A stretch of DNA of 64,000 nucleotides, taken from assembly GCA_964615375.1 (NCBI GenBank), contig CAZTOW010000030.1, positions 1 to 64,000 of the forward strand, read 5' to 3'. Shown here in pieces: positions 41,915-51,472 of this stretch (positions are counted from its first letter, which is position 1; each line of letters starts with the position of its first letter). Origin of the DNA: CAZKWG01 sp964615375 (GTDB lineage Bacteria; Myxococcota_A; UBA796; CAZKWG01). The notes under the pieces are model-generated. The model did no database searches, had not been told where the DNA came from, and was given only the letters and a program-made list of their open reading frames with translations. A program made the translations under genes and the position numbers.

Positions 41915-43660
41915 ATGGACCGCAAGAAGTTCGCCTTCCTCGCCGCGCTGCTCTGCCCCGGCGCCGCGCTCGCGCAGTCGGTGGAGGTTGACCCCTTCAA
42001 CGTCGACACCTTCGAGATCTCCGGCGGTCTCTTCGATCAGCAGGGCACGCTGCAGCTCGCCAGCCCGCACATCGGGCTCGCCGGCTCCTGGTACGCCGGG
42101 CTGGGCGTCACCTACGCGAAGAACCCGCTCGTCTACGTCAAGCGGGACGAGAACGGCGTCGAGACGACCACCCCGCTGATCACGAGCCAGATCGGCACCC
42201 GCCTGGCCGGCGGCTACAACATCGGCGCCATCGCCCGCCTGGACGTGGAGATCCCCATCTACCCCTCGGTGAGCACGGTGGAGGACTCCTCCTTCGCCAT
42301 GGGCGACATCCGCGTCGGCGCCACGCTGCCCCTGCTCAAGTACGAGGAGGAGGGCTTCGGCATCGCGCTGGTCCCGGCCATCGTCCTGCCCACGGGCTCG
42401 GACGCGGCCTACGTGTCCTCGGGCTTCGGCGGGAGCATCACCGCCGCCCTCGGCTTCCAGGCGGCCTCCTTCGGGATGGCGGCCAACATTGGCGCGGATC
42501 TCACGGGCAGCGCCGACGTGGGCGACCTCCAAGGCACCTCGATGTACCGGCTCGGCACCTCGCTGCCCTACGGCGTGGGCGCCCACCTCGGGCTCGGCGA
42601 GAGCTTCCTGCTCGGCCTCGAGGTGGACGGCGCGTACACGCTCATCACCGACGTCGACGGCAACCCCCAGCCCTACAACGTGAGCCCGATGGAGGGCCAC
42701 CTGTACGGCACCTACGGCGGCGACGGCGGGCTGCAGGTCACGCTGGGCGGCGGGACCGGCATCATCGCCGGCATCGGCGCGCCGGACGTGCGCGTCTTCC
42801 TTGGCCTCGGCTGGCGCGATCCGGGCGCCCCGCCCGACGCGGACAAGGACTCCTACCCCGACGACGAGGACTCCTGCCCGCTGCAGCCGGAGGACTTCGA
42901 CAACTACGAGGACGCCGACGGCTGCCCCGACCCGAACAACGACGGCGACGGGCTCCTGGACACCGAGGACTCCTGCCCGAACGCCGCGGAGGACGCCGAC
43001 GGCTTCGAGGACACCGACGGCTGCCCTGAGCTCGACAACGACAAGGACGGGCTCGTGGACACCGAGGATCGCTGCCCGCTCGAGGCCGGGCCGCAGACCA
43101 CGCAGGGCTGCCCGGACCGCGACAGCGACGGGCTGGCCGACGCCGACGACGAGTGCCCGGACCAGGGCGGCCCGCGCGAGACCAACGGCTGCCCCGACTC
43201 GGACAATGACCGCGTGCCCGACGTGCGCGACGCCTGCCCCAGCGAGCCGGCCGACTCCCGCATCGACCCGCGGCGCTCCAACGGCTGCCCGAGCCGCGTC
43301 GTCGTCACGAAGCAGTCCATCGAGATCCTCGAGATGGTCTACTTCGAGACCAACAAGGCCGTCATCAAGCCGGTCTCCTACGGCCTGCTGGACGACGTCG
43401 CCAAGACGCTGAACGCCTACCCCGACATCAAGAAGGTGGAGGTCTCCGGCCACACGGACAACGTGGGCAATGACGCCTCCAACCTGAAGCTGTCGCAGGC
43501 CCGCTCCGAGGCGGTCATGAAGTACCTCGTGAGCAAGGGCGTCGATCCGTCGCGCCTGATCGCCCGCGGCTACGGCGAGACCAAGCCCATCGACACGAAC
43601 GACACGGCCGAGGGTCGCGCCAAGAACCGCCGCGTGGCCTTCACCATCCTCGAGCAGTAG
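41915..43660 (+). CDS. OmpA-family outer-membrane protein with TSP3 repeats
   Basis: A 581-residue protein. After the signal peptide (MDRKKFAFLAALLCPGAALA) residues 22-305 form a beta-barrel-like region with alternating hydrophobic strands. Five or more thrombospondin type-3-like calcium-binding repeats follow (CPLQPEDFDNYEDADGCP, DNDGDGLLDTEDSCP style). The C-terminal OmpA/MotB-like domain (VYFETNKAVIKP, VSGHTDNVGN, LSQARSEAV) binds peptidoglycan. It should link the outer membrane to the cell wall. GGAGAA is seven bases before the ATG. A hairpin with a G-U wobble follows the gene at 43671. Confidence 0.9.
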   Translation: MDRKKFAFLAALLCPGAALAQSVEVDPFNVDTFEISGGLFDQQGTLQLASPHIGLAGSWYAGLGVTYAKNPLVYVKRDENGVETTTPLITSQIGTRLAGGYNIGAIARLDVEIPIYPSVSTVEDSSFAMGDIRVGATLPLLKYEEEGFGIALVPAIVLPTGSDAAYVSSGFGGSITAALGFQAASFGMAANIGADLTGSADVGDLQGTSMYRLGTSLPYGVGAHLGLGESFLLGLEVDGAYTLITDVDGNPQPYNVSPMEGHLYGTYGGDGGLQVTLGGGTGIIAGIGAPDVRVFLGLGWRDPGAPPDADKDSYPDDEDSCPLQPEDFDNYEDADGCPDPNNDGDGLLDTEDSCPNAAEDADGFEDTDGCPELDNDKDGLVDTEDRCPLEAGPQTTQGCPDRDSDGLADADDECPDQGGPRETNGCPDSDNDRVPDVRDACPSEPADSRIDPRRSNGCPSRVVVTKQSIEILEMVYFETNKAVIKPVSYGLLDDVAKTLNAYPDIKKVEVSGHTDNVGNDASNLKLSQARSEAVMKYLVSKGVDPSRLIARGYGETKPIDTNDTAEGRAKNRRVAFTILEQ

Positions 43661-43670
43661 TCAGGGCGGT

Positions 43671-43698
43671 CGGCCCGCCGGTCTGGTCCGGCGGGTCG
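43671..43698. terminator. Bidirectional hairpin between the convergent OmpA and lipoprotein genes
   Basis: An 11-bp GC-rich stem (cggcccgccgg, loop tctggt, ccggcgggtcg) with one G-U wobble, between two stop codons in convergent genes. It lacks a T-run, but its place fits a shared terminator. Confidence 0.55.
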
Positions 43699-43704
43699 GC
43701 GCGC

Positions 43705-44520
43705 TCAGCGGATCTCGAAGGGGTAGGCCACGCGCATCTCGCGCGGCATGCGCTCGAGGTGGTGGACGTCCGGGTCGGTCAGCACGCCCTGGATGTGGAA
43801 GGCATAGGCCCCCGGCGGCAGCGCCCCGCGGCTGGTGATGAGGTAGTCCGTGGCCGAGGCCAGCCCCGTCAGGTCGAAGGGCACGTCCTCCTTCGGCACC
43901 CAGAGGTTCACCGTCACCTCGGTCTCGCCGTAGACGTCCTTGATGGGACGCTTCTCCACGAACTCGACGCGGGTGAGCCGCAGGTCGAGGCGCGCGATGT
44001 CGGCGCGGCGCAGGTTCGTGGCGAAGACCACCCGGAGCTGGTCCTGGGGCGGGAGCGCGTGCGACCCGGTGTCGGGCACGCCCGTGAACGAGGTGAGCTC
44101 CGTGCCCACCGTCTTGACCGGCTGCTCGTCCAGGCGGTTGTAGCCCTCGGCGTCCACGGCGTAGAAGCCCGGCTGCTCGGGGTCGGGGTAGAGCAGGATC
44201 TCCGGCGCGGGCAGGTCCACGTTCTTGCTGCGCGGCACGCGCACGATCTCGGTGGACTTGATGTAGCCCTCCGCGCCCGCCATGAGCGTGAGCGTCGCCC
44301 CGCGCTCCGTCTCGATCTCGAAGCTCCCGGCCTCGTCCGTGATCATCTCCTCGGCCACCCCCTCCACGGTCACGGTGGCGTCGGCGATCTTGTGACCCCA
44401 GGGGTCGACCACCCGCCCCTCCAGCGTCGGCCCGCCGCAGCCCACCAGGGCGAGGCCGAGCGGCGCCAGGATCGCCAGCTGAGCGGAGCACGCGGGGTTG
44501 AAGGACGTCTTCTTCGTCAT
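43705..44520 (-). CDS. Lipoprotein with a carboxypeptidase-regulatory-like domain
   Basis: A 271-residue lipoprotein (MTKKTSFNPACSAQLAILAPLGLALVGC is read here as signal peptide and lipobox, ending in LVGC). Residues 30-110 match the CarboxypepD_reg-like beta sandwich (EGRVVDPWGHKIADATVTVE). The remainder has several strand-rich stretches (YAVDAEGYNRLDEQPV, RLTRVEFVEKRPIKDVYGE). Such domains serve as surface binding or cargo modules. AGAGGAAG lies before the ATG. Convergent with the OmpA gene, with 44 nt and a hairpin between them. Confidence 0.75.
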   Translation of the reverse strand: MTKKTSFNPACSAQLAILAPLGLALVGCGGPTLEGRVVDPWGHKIADATVTVEGVAEEMITDEAGSFEIETERGATLTLMAGAEGYIKSTEIVRVPRSKNVDLPAPEILLYPDPEQPGFYAVDAEGYNRLDEQPVKTVGTELTSFTGVPDTGSHALPPQDQLRVVFATNLRRADIARLDLRLTRVEFVEKRPIKDVYGETEVTVNLWVPKEDVPFDLTGLASATDYLITSRGALPPGAYAFHIQGVLTDPDVHHLERMPREMRVAYPFEIR

Positions 44521-44583
44521 GAGCTTCCTCTGCCTGGGGCCTCGGCCGGGGGCGCTGCGGAGCGGTCGCAGCAAGATTGCCCC

Positions 44584-44592
44584 GACCATAGC
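44584..44592 (-). promoter_or_regulatory. -10-like GCTATGGTC before the lipoprotein gene
   Basis: On the minus strand, 63 nt upstream of the ATG at 44520. Same nonamer as at 41869. Confidence 0.35.
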
Positions 44593-44599
44593 GCGCCCG

Positions 44600-47095
44600 T
44601 CAATGGTCCGCAGCCGCGGTTTCACGCGCGACCGTCTCCAGCCCGTCCAGCGCACGCTGCGCCGCGATGGCCTCCTCTTCGAGCCCGATCGCCCGCGCGA
44701 AGCCGAGGATCGCGCGCCAGGCCTGCGCCGCCTCCGCCGCGCGCCCGCAGGTCTGCGCCGCGTGCGCCAGCGCGCGCACGGAGGGCAGCCACGCCGCCTC
44801 CCCTGGCGCGAGCGCCACCAGCGCCTCGGCGAGCAGGGCGCGCCCCTCCTCGAGACGCTCCAGCGCCACCAGCGCCCGACCCTGCCCGCAGCGCGCCCGC
44901 ATGAGCTCGTCCTCCGCGAGCCCCTCGGCCTGCGCGGCGCGGGCCCAGCTCTCCGCGGCGGGCAGCCAGGACTCCTGGCGCTCCCACAGCTCGGCCTCGG
45001 TGGCGTGCATGCGGGCGCGCGTGGCCTCCCGCAGCGCGTGGTCCAGGCCCTGCTCGGCCACCCCGCGCACCTCCATCGCCCGCCGGAGCCAGCGCCAGGC
45101 CTCCGTCGAGCGCCGTCGCCGGAGCTCGATCCGGGCCGCCTCCACCAGCAGCGGCCAGCACTGGGCCGTCTGCCCCGCGCGCTGGAGCTGGTCGGCGATG
45201 ACCGGCACCCATCGACCGGAGCGGGGCGCCCAGCGCAGCAGGGCCGCCGCCAGGCTGGCATGCGTCCCCCGCCGGAACCCGGGCTCCAGGCTCGCCAGGA
45301 GCGCCTCGCCCTCGGCCGGGTCCAGGAGGCGCACCTGCTCGCCCTCGTCCTCCTCCTCGGGCTCGATCTCGGCGAGCCCCAGCGCCTCCAGCGCGCGCGC
45401 CCCGCGCTCTCCCGGCTCCCCGCACACCTCGACCAGCAGGCCCATCGGCGCCGCCCCGTCCAGGGCCGCCAGCAGCTCCGCCACCGCCAGCGCCGTCCCC
45501 CGGGGCGCGGCGCCCTCCCGCCAGGGCGGCGCCGGGGCGCCCTCGGGCAGAGGACGCTCGTCGATCCAGGCCTGCCCGCGCGCCGGCAGCAGCGTCCCCG
45601 TCTCCGCGCGCACCAGCGCCCCCACGCGCTCCAGGGCCCCGATCCGCGCCGCCACCGCCCCCGGCCAGGACAGGCCCTCCTGCACGAGGCGCCGCCCCAG
45701 CGCCCGCGCGCTGACCCCGGGGAGCCCCAGGTCGCGCAGCAGCGCCACCACGTCCGCCTCCTGGAGCGGCTCCAGCCGCACCAGCTCCGGCTCCAGCCCG
45801 GTGGCGAGCCCCGTGCACAGCCCGGCGGCAGGCCCCTCCGGGTCCGTGACGCTCACCACCACCAGCAGCGGCTCCCCCTCTACGGCGATGCGATCCCGCG
45901 CCAGCGCCGTCATCGCGTCCTGCGCGGCGGGCTCCATCCGGTCCAGATCGTCCACCAGCAGCGCCCAGGGCCGACCACGCGCCCGCCAGGCCAGCCGCGA
46001 GAGCGGGTCGGGGAGCGGGCACAGCGCCTCCCCCAGATCGGGGAGCTGCTCGCAGAGCGCGCCCAGCGGGTCCTCGCGCTCGCCCACGCAGAGCGCCACG
46101 TCCCGCCCGCGCCGGCGCGCCTCCCGCGCGAGCGCCGAGAGCAGGGTCGTCCGCCCGCTCCCGGACGGCCCCGTCAGCACCACCACCGCCCCCCGCGCCG
46201 CCTCCACCTGGCTCAGCAGCCTCGCCAGCACGTCCTCCCGCCCGCGCAGGGTCCCGATCTCCGCGCGCAGGGGTCGGTCCAGCTCGGCGAGGGCCTGGCG
46301 CGCCGAGGCGGGCCGGGCGGCCGGATCGCGCTCCAGCAGGCGCATGCACAGGGCCTCGAGCGCGGGCGGCACCCGGGGGTCGAGCTCGGACGGCGGGCGC
46401 GCCCGGCCCTGGAGCTGCGGCGCGCTCCCCACCTCCGCCGCCTCTCCGGCGAAGGGGAGCCTGCCCGTCAGCAGCGCGTAGAGGACGGCGCCGAGCGCGT
46501 ACAGGTCCGAGCGCGAGTCCGCCGGCCTGCCCAGAATTCGCTCGGGCGCGATGAATGCGGGCGTGCCCATGAGCGTCTCATCTCTGCCCAGCGCCGCGTC
46601 CACCAGCCCGAAGTCCGCCAGCTTGACGTGCCCGTCCCGCGTCAGCAGCACGTTGGACGGCTTGAGGTCCCGGTGCAGCAGCCCGCGCGCGTGCACCGCG
46701 CCCAGCGCGCCGCAGAGCTCGCGGAAGATGGCCTCCGCCCGCGCCATGCGATCCGGCGGCGGGTCCTCCGCCCAGCGCGCCAGCAGGGCCTCGAGGTCCG
46801 ATCCGTCCACGTACTCCAGCGCCATCCAGGGGTAGGGCCCCTCGCGCCCCGCGCCCAGCACGCGCACCACGCCCGGGTGGTCCATGCTGGTCAGCGTCTG
46901 GATCTCGCGCCGGAAGAGCCGCTCGTCCTGGGTCCCCGCGCGGCCCGGGTGCAGGATCTTGATCGCCACCACGCCGCCTTCCGGCCCGCGCGCCTCGTAG
47001 ACCGTCGCCATCCCGCCCACGCCCAGCGGACGCCCCAGGATCCAGGGTCCGACCTGATCGCCCGGCAGCGGTGGGGGAGGGAGGAGGTCTTGCAT
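44600..47095 (-). CDS. Ser/Thr kinase-AAA ATPase-TPR signalling protein
   Basis: An 831-residue protein. The kinase domain has the glycine loop GVGGMATV (25-32), VAIK (Lys46), HRDLKPSN, DFG (LADFGLVD) and APE (TPAFIAPE). A P-loop ATPase follows at about 300: GPSGSGRTT (Walker A) and LLVDDLDRM (Walker B). The rest is helical, TPR-like. In this family the ATPase serves as a regulatory switch. The gene starts 8 nt after the 1172-residue kinase, in the same operon. It ends 79 nt from the lipoprotein start. No transmembrane segment. Confidence 0.9.
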   Translation of the reverse strand: MQDLLPPPPLPGDQVGPWILGRPLGVGGMATVYEARGPEGGVVAIKILHPGRAGTQDERLFRREIQTLTSMDHPGVVRVLGAGREGPYPWMALEYVDGSDLEALLARWAEDPPPDRMARAEAIFRELCGALGAVHARGLLHRDLKPSNVLLTRDGHVKLADFGLVDAALGRDETLMGTPAFIAPERILGRPADSRSDLYALGAVLYALLTGRLPFAGEAAEVGSAPQLQGRARPPSELDPRVPPALEALCMRLLERDPAARPASARQALAELDRPLRAEIGTLRGREDVLARLLSQVEAARGAVVVLTGPSGSGRTTLLSALAREARRRGRDVALCVGEREDPLGALCEQLPDLGEALCPLPDPLSRLAWRARGRPWALLVDDLDRMEPAAQDAMTALARDRIAVEGEPLLVVVSVTDPEGPAAGLCTGLATGLEPELVRLEPLQEADVVALLRDLGLPGVSARALGRRLVQEGLSWPGAVAARIGALERVGALVRAETGTLLPARGQAWIDERPLPEGAPAPPWREGAAPRGTALAVAELLAALDGAAPMGLLVEVCGEPGERGARALEALGLAEIEPEEEDEGEQVRLLDPAEGEALLASLEPGFRRGTHASLAAALLRWAPRSGRWVPVIADQLQRAGQTAQCWPLLVEAARIELRRRRSTEAWRWLRRAMEVRGVAEQGLDHALREATRARMHATEAELWERQESWLPAAESWARAAQAEGLAEDELMRARCGQGRALVALERLEEGRALLAEALVALAPGEAAWLPSVRALAHAAQTCGRAAEAAQAWRAILGFARAIGLEEEAIAAQRALDGLETVARETAAADH

Positions 47096-47103
47096 CGGGT
47101 CGG

Positions 47104-50100
47104 TCAGGAGAGGGTGGGATCGGGCGGCTCCTCGTCGGGGAGCGGCCCCTCGGGAGCGGCGACGGGCTCGGGCCGGAACCCGAGCTGGGAGAGGAACTGG
47201 TGGGCGTCCTCGCGATCGAGGCCCGCCGCGAGCGAGAGCGCCAGCGAGCGCGCCGCGCGCTCGTGGACGCGGGCCGACTCGGGGTCCAGGGCACGCGCCG
47301 CGAAAACCCGCGAGAGGAGAACATAATACCGGAGCCCACAGCGCTCGGCCAGGGCCAGGGCCTCCTCGGCCGCGGCCAGGGCCCGCCCCGTCTCCCCCAG
47401 CACGCGCCAGGCCCGGCTGATGCTCAGCAGCAGCCGCGCCCGCTGATACACCCAGGGGCGGCCCGGCGCCCGCTCCGCCTGGGCCAGGGCCTCGCGCGCC
47501 TCCTCGGCCCGCCCCGCGCTGGCCAGGGCCCCGGCCATCCAGGCGTAGACCATGGGCAGGAAGCCCTCGGGGTCATAGGCGCGGGCCAGCTCCTCGGCGC
47601 GCCGCAGCCGCGTCTCGGCCAGCTCCCAGCGCCCCTGCTCCTGGGCGACGCGGGCCAGGAGGACCAGGGTGCGCACCTCGTCCTCGTGGTTGGCCATCCC
47701 GCGCTGGATGCGCAGGCTCTCGCTGGCGTTCTCCTCCGCGTCGGCGAGGCGCCCGAGATCGGTCAGCAGGAAGGCCCGGTAGAAGAGGCCCAGGCTGATG
47801 CCGTAGACGTGGCCCATCTCCCGCGCCTGGGTCACCGTGCGGTCGGCGAGCTGGAGCCCTTTTCGGAAGTGGCCGGTCAGGTGGTAGAGCTCGACCAGGT
47901 TCGTGTTGCTCACCACGAGCCGCTCGATCATGCCGTGCCGCTCGCACAGGCCCACCGCCCGCTCCAGGTGGTCCCGCGCCTCGACCACCTGCCCCTTGCA
48001 CAGCGCCAGCAGCCCGAGCCCGTTGTAGCCCAGCGCCAGGCTGCGATCGTCCTGCCCCGCCTTGGCCGCCGCGAGCACCTCGATCCAGTACCCGCGCGCC
48101 GCCTCCAGGTCTCCACGCGCCCACAGGAGCGCCCCGTACTCGTACAGCGGCTGGATCTGGTTGGCCCGGACGCCCGAGCGGTGCCCCTCCTCCAGCGCGC
48201 GGCGCAGCTGGCGCTCGGCCTCGGCGAGGTGGTGGCGGCGGCGCGCCTGGGTCCCCAGCTCCGAGGCGGTGCCGGCCAGGAGGGAGGGATCGCCCACCTC
48301 GCGCGCCAGATCGTCGGCGCGCTGGGCCTCGCTCTCGGCCTCGCCCCACAGGCCCTGGTGGAAGAGGGCGGACGCGCGGCGCAGCAGCAGGCGGGCCAGG
48401 GTCCGATCCGCGTCGTTGAGCGTCATGTACTCGCGGGCGGCGTGCTCCGCGACCAGCGCGCGGTCCAGGAACTGGAGCGCCTCGGTGACGAAGCCCCGCG
48501 CCAGGAGCTGCTCGGCCGCCAGGAGCTGGTAGGGGTAAGCCTTGGCGGGCGCCTCGCCCTGCTCGAAGTGCCAGGCCAGGCTCTCCACCACGCTGGCGAT
48601 CTGCCGGCGGTTGATGCGCTCCATCGCCTCGCCCACGCGGCGGTGGTAGATCATCAGGTCCGCGGGCGGGGTCTCCTCCATCGCCACGTCGCGCACGCGG
48701 TTGTGGGAGAGCTCGTAGCGCTCGACCATGCCCGCGCGGCGCTCACGCGCCAGCCCCGCCTCCAGCAGCTGGTCCAGGGCGCCCAGCAGGGTCTCCTCGT
48801 CCTGGTTGGTCGCCGCCATCAGCAGGTCCATCCCCGCGTCCTGGCGCAGCACGGCCAGCGCGGCGGCCACCCGGCGCACCGGGGGCGGGAGCGCGGCGAG
48901 CCGGTCGAGGATGGCCTCGCGCAGATCCCGCGGCACGGGCAGGGTGGAGCGGCGGATGGCCCCCTCGTCCAGCGTGAGCGTGCCGCGCCCCCCGTCCACC
49001 CCGGGCACCAGCACTCGCCGCTCGACGAGGCCGTGGATCATCTCCTGGATGAAGTAGGGGTTGCCCTCCCCCTCGCGGTGCAGGCGCACGGCCAGCGCGC
49101 GGACGCCCGGATCGTCGTGGACGATCGCCAGGAGCATCGCCTCCACCGCCGTCAGCGGCAGCGGCCCCAGGTGGACCCGGCGGCAGGCCACCCCCGTCTC
49201 CTCGCCCGCCACCAGCGCGGCCAGCGGGTGGTCGTCCTCGGGCGAGCGGGTGGTGGTGAGCAGGAAGAGCACGGGCGCCGACGCCATGCCCAGCAGCACG
49301 CGCACCAGGTAGGCGAGCAGCTCCAGCGTGCCGCGATCGGCGCGATCGACGTCGTCCAGCAGCACCAGCGTGGGCTGGTCCACCGGGAAGAGCTCCTTGA
49401 AGGCGGCCCCCACCGCCAGGCGCTCCAGCGGCGCCACCCCCGGCACCGGCTGGCCGAAGGCGGCCTCCAGCACCGGGCTCGGCGGCCCGCCCCGCGCGGC
49501 GCGCAGCTCCTCGTAGAGCGGCCGGAAGCCGGCGAAGCCCTGCTGGTCCGGGGCGTGGTTGGCCGAGGTGTGGACCCAGAGCCCCAGCCGCCGCGCCTGC
49601 GCCACCGACTCCTCGCAGAGCCGGGTCTTGCCCATGCCCGGCGCCCCCTCCACCAGCAGCACGCCGCCCTTGCCCTGCGTCAGGCGCGCCACCGCCTCGT
49701 GCAGCACCGCCAGCTCGGCGCTGCGCCCTTCCAGGCTCGGGCGCCAGCCCATGGGCCCCGGCGGCAGGCGATCGGGGTGGGCGTCGGCCTCCAGCACGTG
49801 CAGCAGGTGGGTGGCCGAGGCGAAGCGGTCCGCCGGATCCTTGGCCAGCAGCCGCACGCAGATCTCGTCGAGCTTGCGCGGGAGCGTGGGCACCAGCTCG
49901 GACGGCGGGCGCACCGGACGGTTCAGGTGCTTCTCCAGGTAGCCGGCCACCGTGCGCGCGTTGAAGGGCCGGCGCCCCGTCAGCATCAGGTACAGGCAGG
50001 CCCCGAGCCCATAGAGGTCCGCGCGCGCGTCCACCCGGTGCCCGGCGATCTGCTCGGGCGCCATGTAGGCCACCGTCCCCACCACCTCGCCCACCGTGGT

Positions 50101-50622
50101 CAGCTCCCCGCCGGGCTCCTTGACCACCCCGAAGTCGGTGAGCCGCGCCGAGCCGTCCGGCAGCAGGAAGATGTTGGCCGGGGTCACGTCGCGGTGCACC
50201 AGCCCGCGCGCGTGGATGTACTCCAGCGCGCGCGCCACCTGCACCAGCACGCTCTCCGCGCGCCGCACGCGCTCGGTCGGGGGCAGCTCGCGCCAGAGCT
50301 GGACCTCTTCTCGCAGCTCGCGCCCCTCCAGCAGCTCCATCACGAAGTAGGGGCGATCTTGATGGACCCCGCCCTCGAAGACCTTGAGCACGTTCGGGTG
50401 CGACAGCCGCGCCAGCGTGCGGTGCTCGCTCTTGAAGCGGCGCACCGACTCCTCGCCCTTCGCCGACGGCAAGAGGAGCTTGATCGCGCGCCGCTCCTCG
50501 CTGCGCGCGTCGATCGCCTCCAACACGACCGCCATGCCGCCGCGGCCGATCTCTCGCACCACGCGGTAGGGGCCCAGGAAGTCTCCCGGGGCAGGGAATG
50601 GCAGCAGGGCGCCTGGGCTCAC
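47104..50622 (-). CDS. Large Ser/Thr kinase-AAA ATPase-TPR signalling protein
   Basis: An 1172-residue protein built like its downstream neighbour: kinase domain with GRGGMAVV, AIKLL (Lys48), HRDVTPANIFL, DFG (TDFGVVK) and APE (MAPEQIAG); then an ATPase with GAPGMGKT (Walker A, about residue 322), LVLLDDVDRAD (Walker B) and NPYFIQEMIHG; then a helical repeat region of about 500 residues (TPR). The start is a GTG at 50622 without a strong ribosome site. It is divergent from the PP2C phosphatase gene, so the module may be a kinase-phosphatase control circuit. Both kinases in tandem is unusual enough to note. Confidence 0.88.
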   Translation of the reverse strand: MSPGALLPFPAPGDFLGPYRVVREIGRGGMAVVLEAIDARSEERRAIKLLLPSAKGEESVRRFKSEHRTLARLSHPNVLKVFEGGVHQDRPYFVMELLEGRELREEVQLWRELPPTERVRRAESVLVQVARALEYIHARGLVHRDVTPANIFLLPDGSARLTDFGVVKEPGGELTTVGEVVGTVAYMAPEQIAGHRVDARADLYGLGACLYLMLTGRRPFNARTVAGYLEKHLNRPVRPPSELVPTLPRKLDEICVRLLAKDPADRFASATHLLHVLEADAHPDRLPPGPMGWRPSLEGRSAELAVLHEAVARLTQGKGGVLLVEGAPGMGKTRLCEESVAQARRLGLWVHTSANHAPDQQGFAGFRPLYEELRAARGGPPSPVLEAAFGQPVPGVAPLERLAVGAAFKELFPVDQPTLVLLDDVDRADRGTLELLAYLVRVLLGMASAPVLFLLTTTRSPEDDHPLAALVAGEETGVACRRVHLGPLPLTAVEAMLLAIVHDDPGVRALAVRLHREGEGNPYFIQEMIHGLVERRVLVPGVDGGRGTLTLDEGAIRRSTLPVPRDLREAILDRLAALPPPVRRVAAALAVLRQDAGMDLLMAATNQDEETLLGALDQLLEAGLARERRAGMVERYELSHNRVRDVAMEETPPADLMIYHRRVGEAMERINRRQIASVVESLAWHFEQGEAPAKAYPYQLLAAEQLLARGFVTEALQFLDRALVAEHAAREYMTLNDADRTLARLLLRRASALFHQGLWGEAESEAQRADDLAREVGDPSLLAGTASELGTQARRRHHLAEAERQLRRALEEGHRSGVRANQIQPLYEYGALLWARGDLEAARGYWIEVLAAAKAGQDDRSLALGYNGLGLLALCKGQVVEARDHLERAVGLCERHGMIERLVVSNTNLVELYHLTGHFRKGLQLADRTVTQAREMGHVYGISLGLFYRAFLLTDLGRLADAEENASESLRIQRGMANHEDEVRTLVLLARVAQEQGRWELAETRLRRAEELARAYDPEGFLPMVYAWMAGALASAGRAEEAREALAQAERAPGRPWVYQRARLLLSISRAWRVLGETGRALAAAEEALALAERCGLRYYVLLSRVFAARALDPESARVHERAARSLALSLAAGLDREDAHQFLSQLGFRPEPVAAPEGPLPDEEPPDPTLS

Positions 50623-50633
50623 GTTCAGCCGGT

Positions 50634-50652
50634 TGCCCCCTTGAAGGGGGCA
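50634..50652. repeat. Inverted repeat in the kinase/PP2C divergent promoter region
   Basis: Perfect 7-bp arms TGCCCCC and GGGGGCA around TTGAA. It lies between the -10-like TATAGA/TATAGT elements and the kinase start codon, so a protein bound here could repress the kinase operon. Confidence 0.45.
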
Positions 50653-50657
50653 CGCGA

Positions 50658-50665
50658 TCTATAGT
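50658..50665. promoter_or_regulatory. Overlapping -10-like elements for divergent genes
   Basis: The sequence tctatagt contains TATAGT on the plus strand, 45 nt upstream of the phosphatase ATG, and TATAGA on the minus strand, 35 nt upstream of the kinase GTG. Two promoters could therefore compete for one site. Confidence 0.35.
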
Positions 50666-50710
50666 CTGATCACGTCGACCCGCGCACCGCTTCCCCTCGG
50701 AAGTCCTCCC

Positions 50711-51466
50711 ATGCAGCTTGAAGCCGCCGCCCGCACCGACCCAGGCCCCGTCCGCGACCGCAACGAGGACTCCTTCTCCGTAGACATCGACGCGGGCCTG
50801 TTCCTCGTCGCCGATGGGATGGGCGGACACGCCTCCGGCGAGGTGGCCAGCGCCATCGCCGTGGAGACCGTGCGCGAGATCCTGCTGGGCGGCGACGACC
50901 CGGAGGAGACCGACCTCGACCTGAAGGTGCCCGACCCCCAGGAGGAGATCCGCGAGCGCCTGCGCTACTCGATGAACCAGGCCAGCCTGCGCATCCGGCG
51001 GGTGGCGCGCGAGAACCCAGCGCACCGCGGCATGGGCACCACGCTCGCCGTGCTGCTGGTGGAGGGAGACGTCGCCCACCTCGGCCACGTCGGCGACAGC
51101 CGCATCTACCTCTACCGCTCCGGGCGCCTCCAGCGGCTGACCCGCGACCACACCGTGGTCCAGCAGGAGATCGACGCCGGGCGCCTCACGCCCGAGCTGG
51201 CCCGCGTGGTCCACTTCAAGAACGTGCTCACGCAGTCCATCGGCTACCACGGGCCGGTGGAGCCCGACACCAGCACGCGCCCCATCCAGCAGGGCGACGT
51301 CTTCATCCTCTGCAGCGACGGGCTCACCGACCCGCTCGACGACGACCAGATCGGCGAGGTCTGCCGGCGCTCGCGCCCCGAGGATCTGGCGGACGAGCTC
51401 GTGCGCAGCGCCCTCGAGCACGGGGGCGACGACAACGTCACCGTCGTCGCCCTCCACGTCGCCTGA
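50711..51466 (+). CDS. PP2C-family Ser/Thr protein phosphatase
   Basis: A 251-residue PPM phosphatase. All core motifs are seen: VRDRNEDS (14-21), LFLVADGMGGH (Asp35 and GG for metal binding), MGTTLA, GHVGDSRIYL, LCSDGLTD and GGDDNVT. It hydrolyses phosphoserine and phosphothreonine with Mn2+ or Mg2+. It is divergent from the two kinase-ATPase genes and should be their counterpart: the pair of a kinase and a PP2C phosphatase forms a usual bacterial circuit. No transmembrane segment, so cytoplasmic. Confidence 0.92.
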   Translation: MQLEAAARTDPGPVRDRNEDSFSVDIDAGLFLVADGMGGHASGEVASAIAVETVREILLGGDDPEETDLDLKVPDPQEEIRERLRYSMNQASLRIRRVARENPAHRGMGTTLAVLLVEGDVAHLGHVGDSRIYLYRSGRLQRLTRDHTVVQQEIDAGRLTPELARVVHFKNVLTQSIGYHGPVEPDTSTRPIQQGDVFILCSDGLTDPLDDDQIGEVCRRSRPEDLADELVRSALEHGGDDNVTVVALHVA

Positions 51467-51472
51467 GCGGTC

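Noticed and set aside
47071..50664. A 1197-residue plus-strand frame opposite the large kinase
   Set aside because: Its composition (Gln, His, Arg, Ala) is that of reverse-complemented coding DNA; all kinase and P-loop motifs are on the minus strand.
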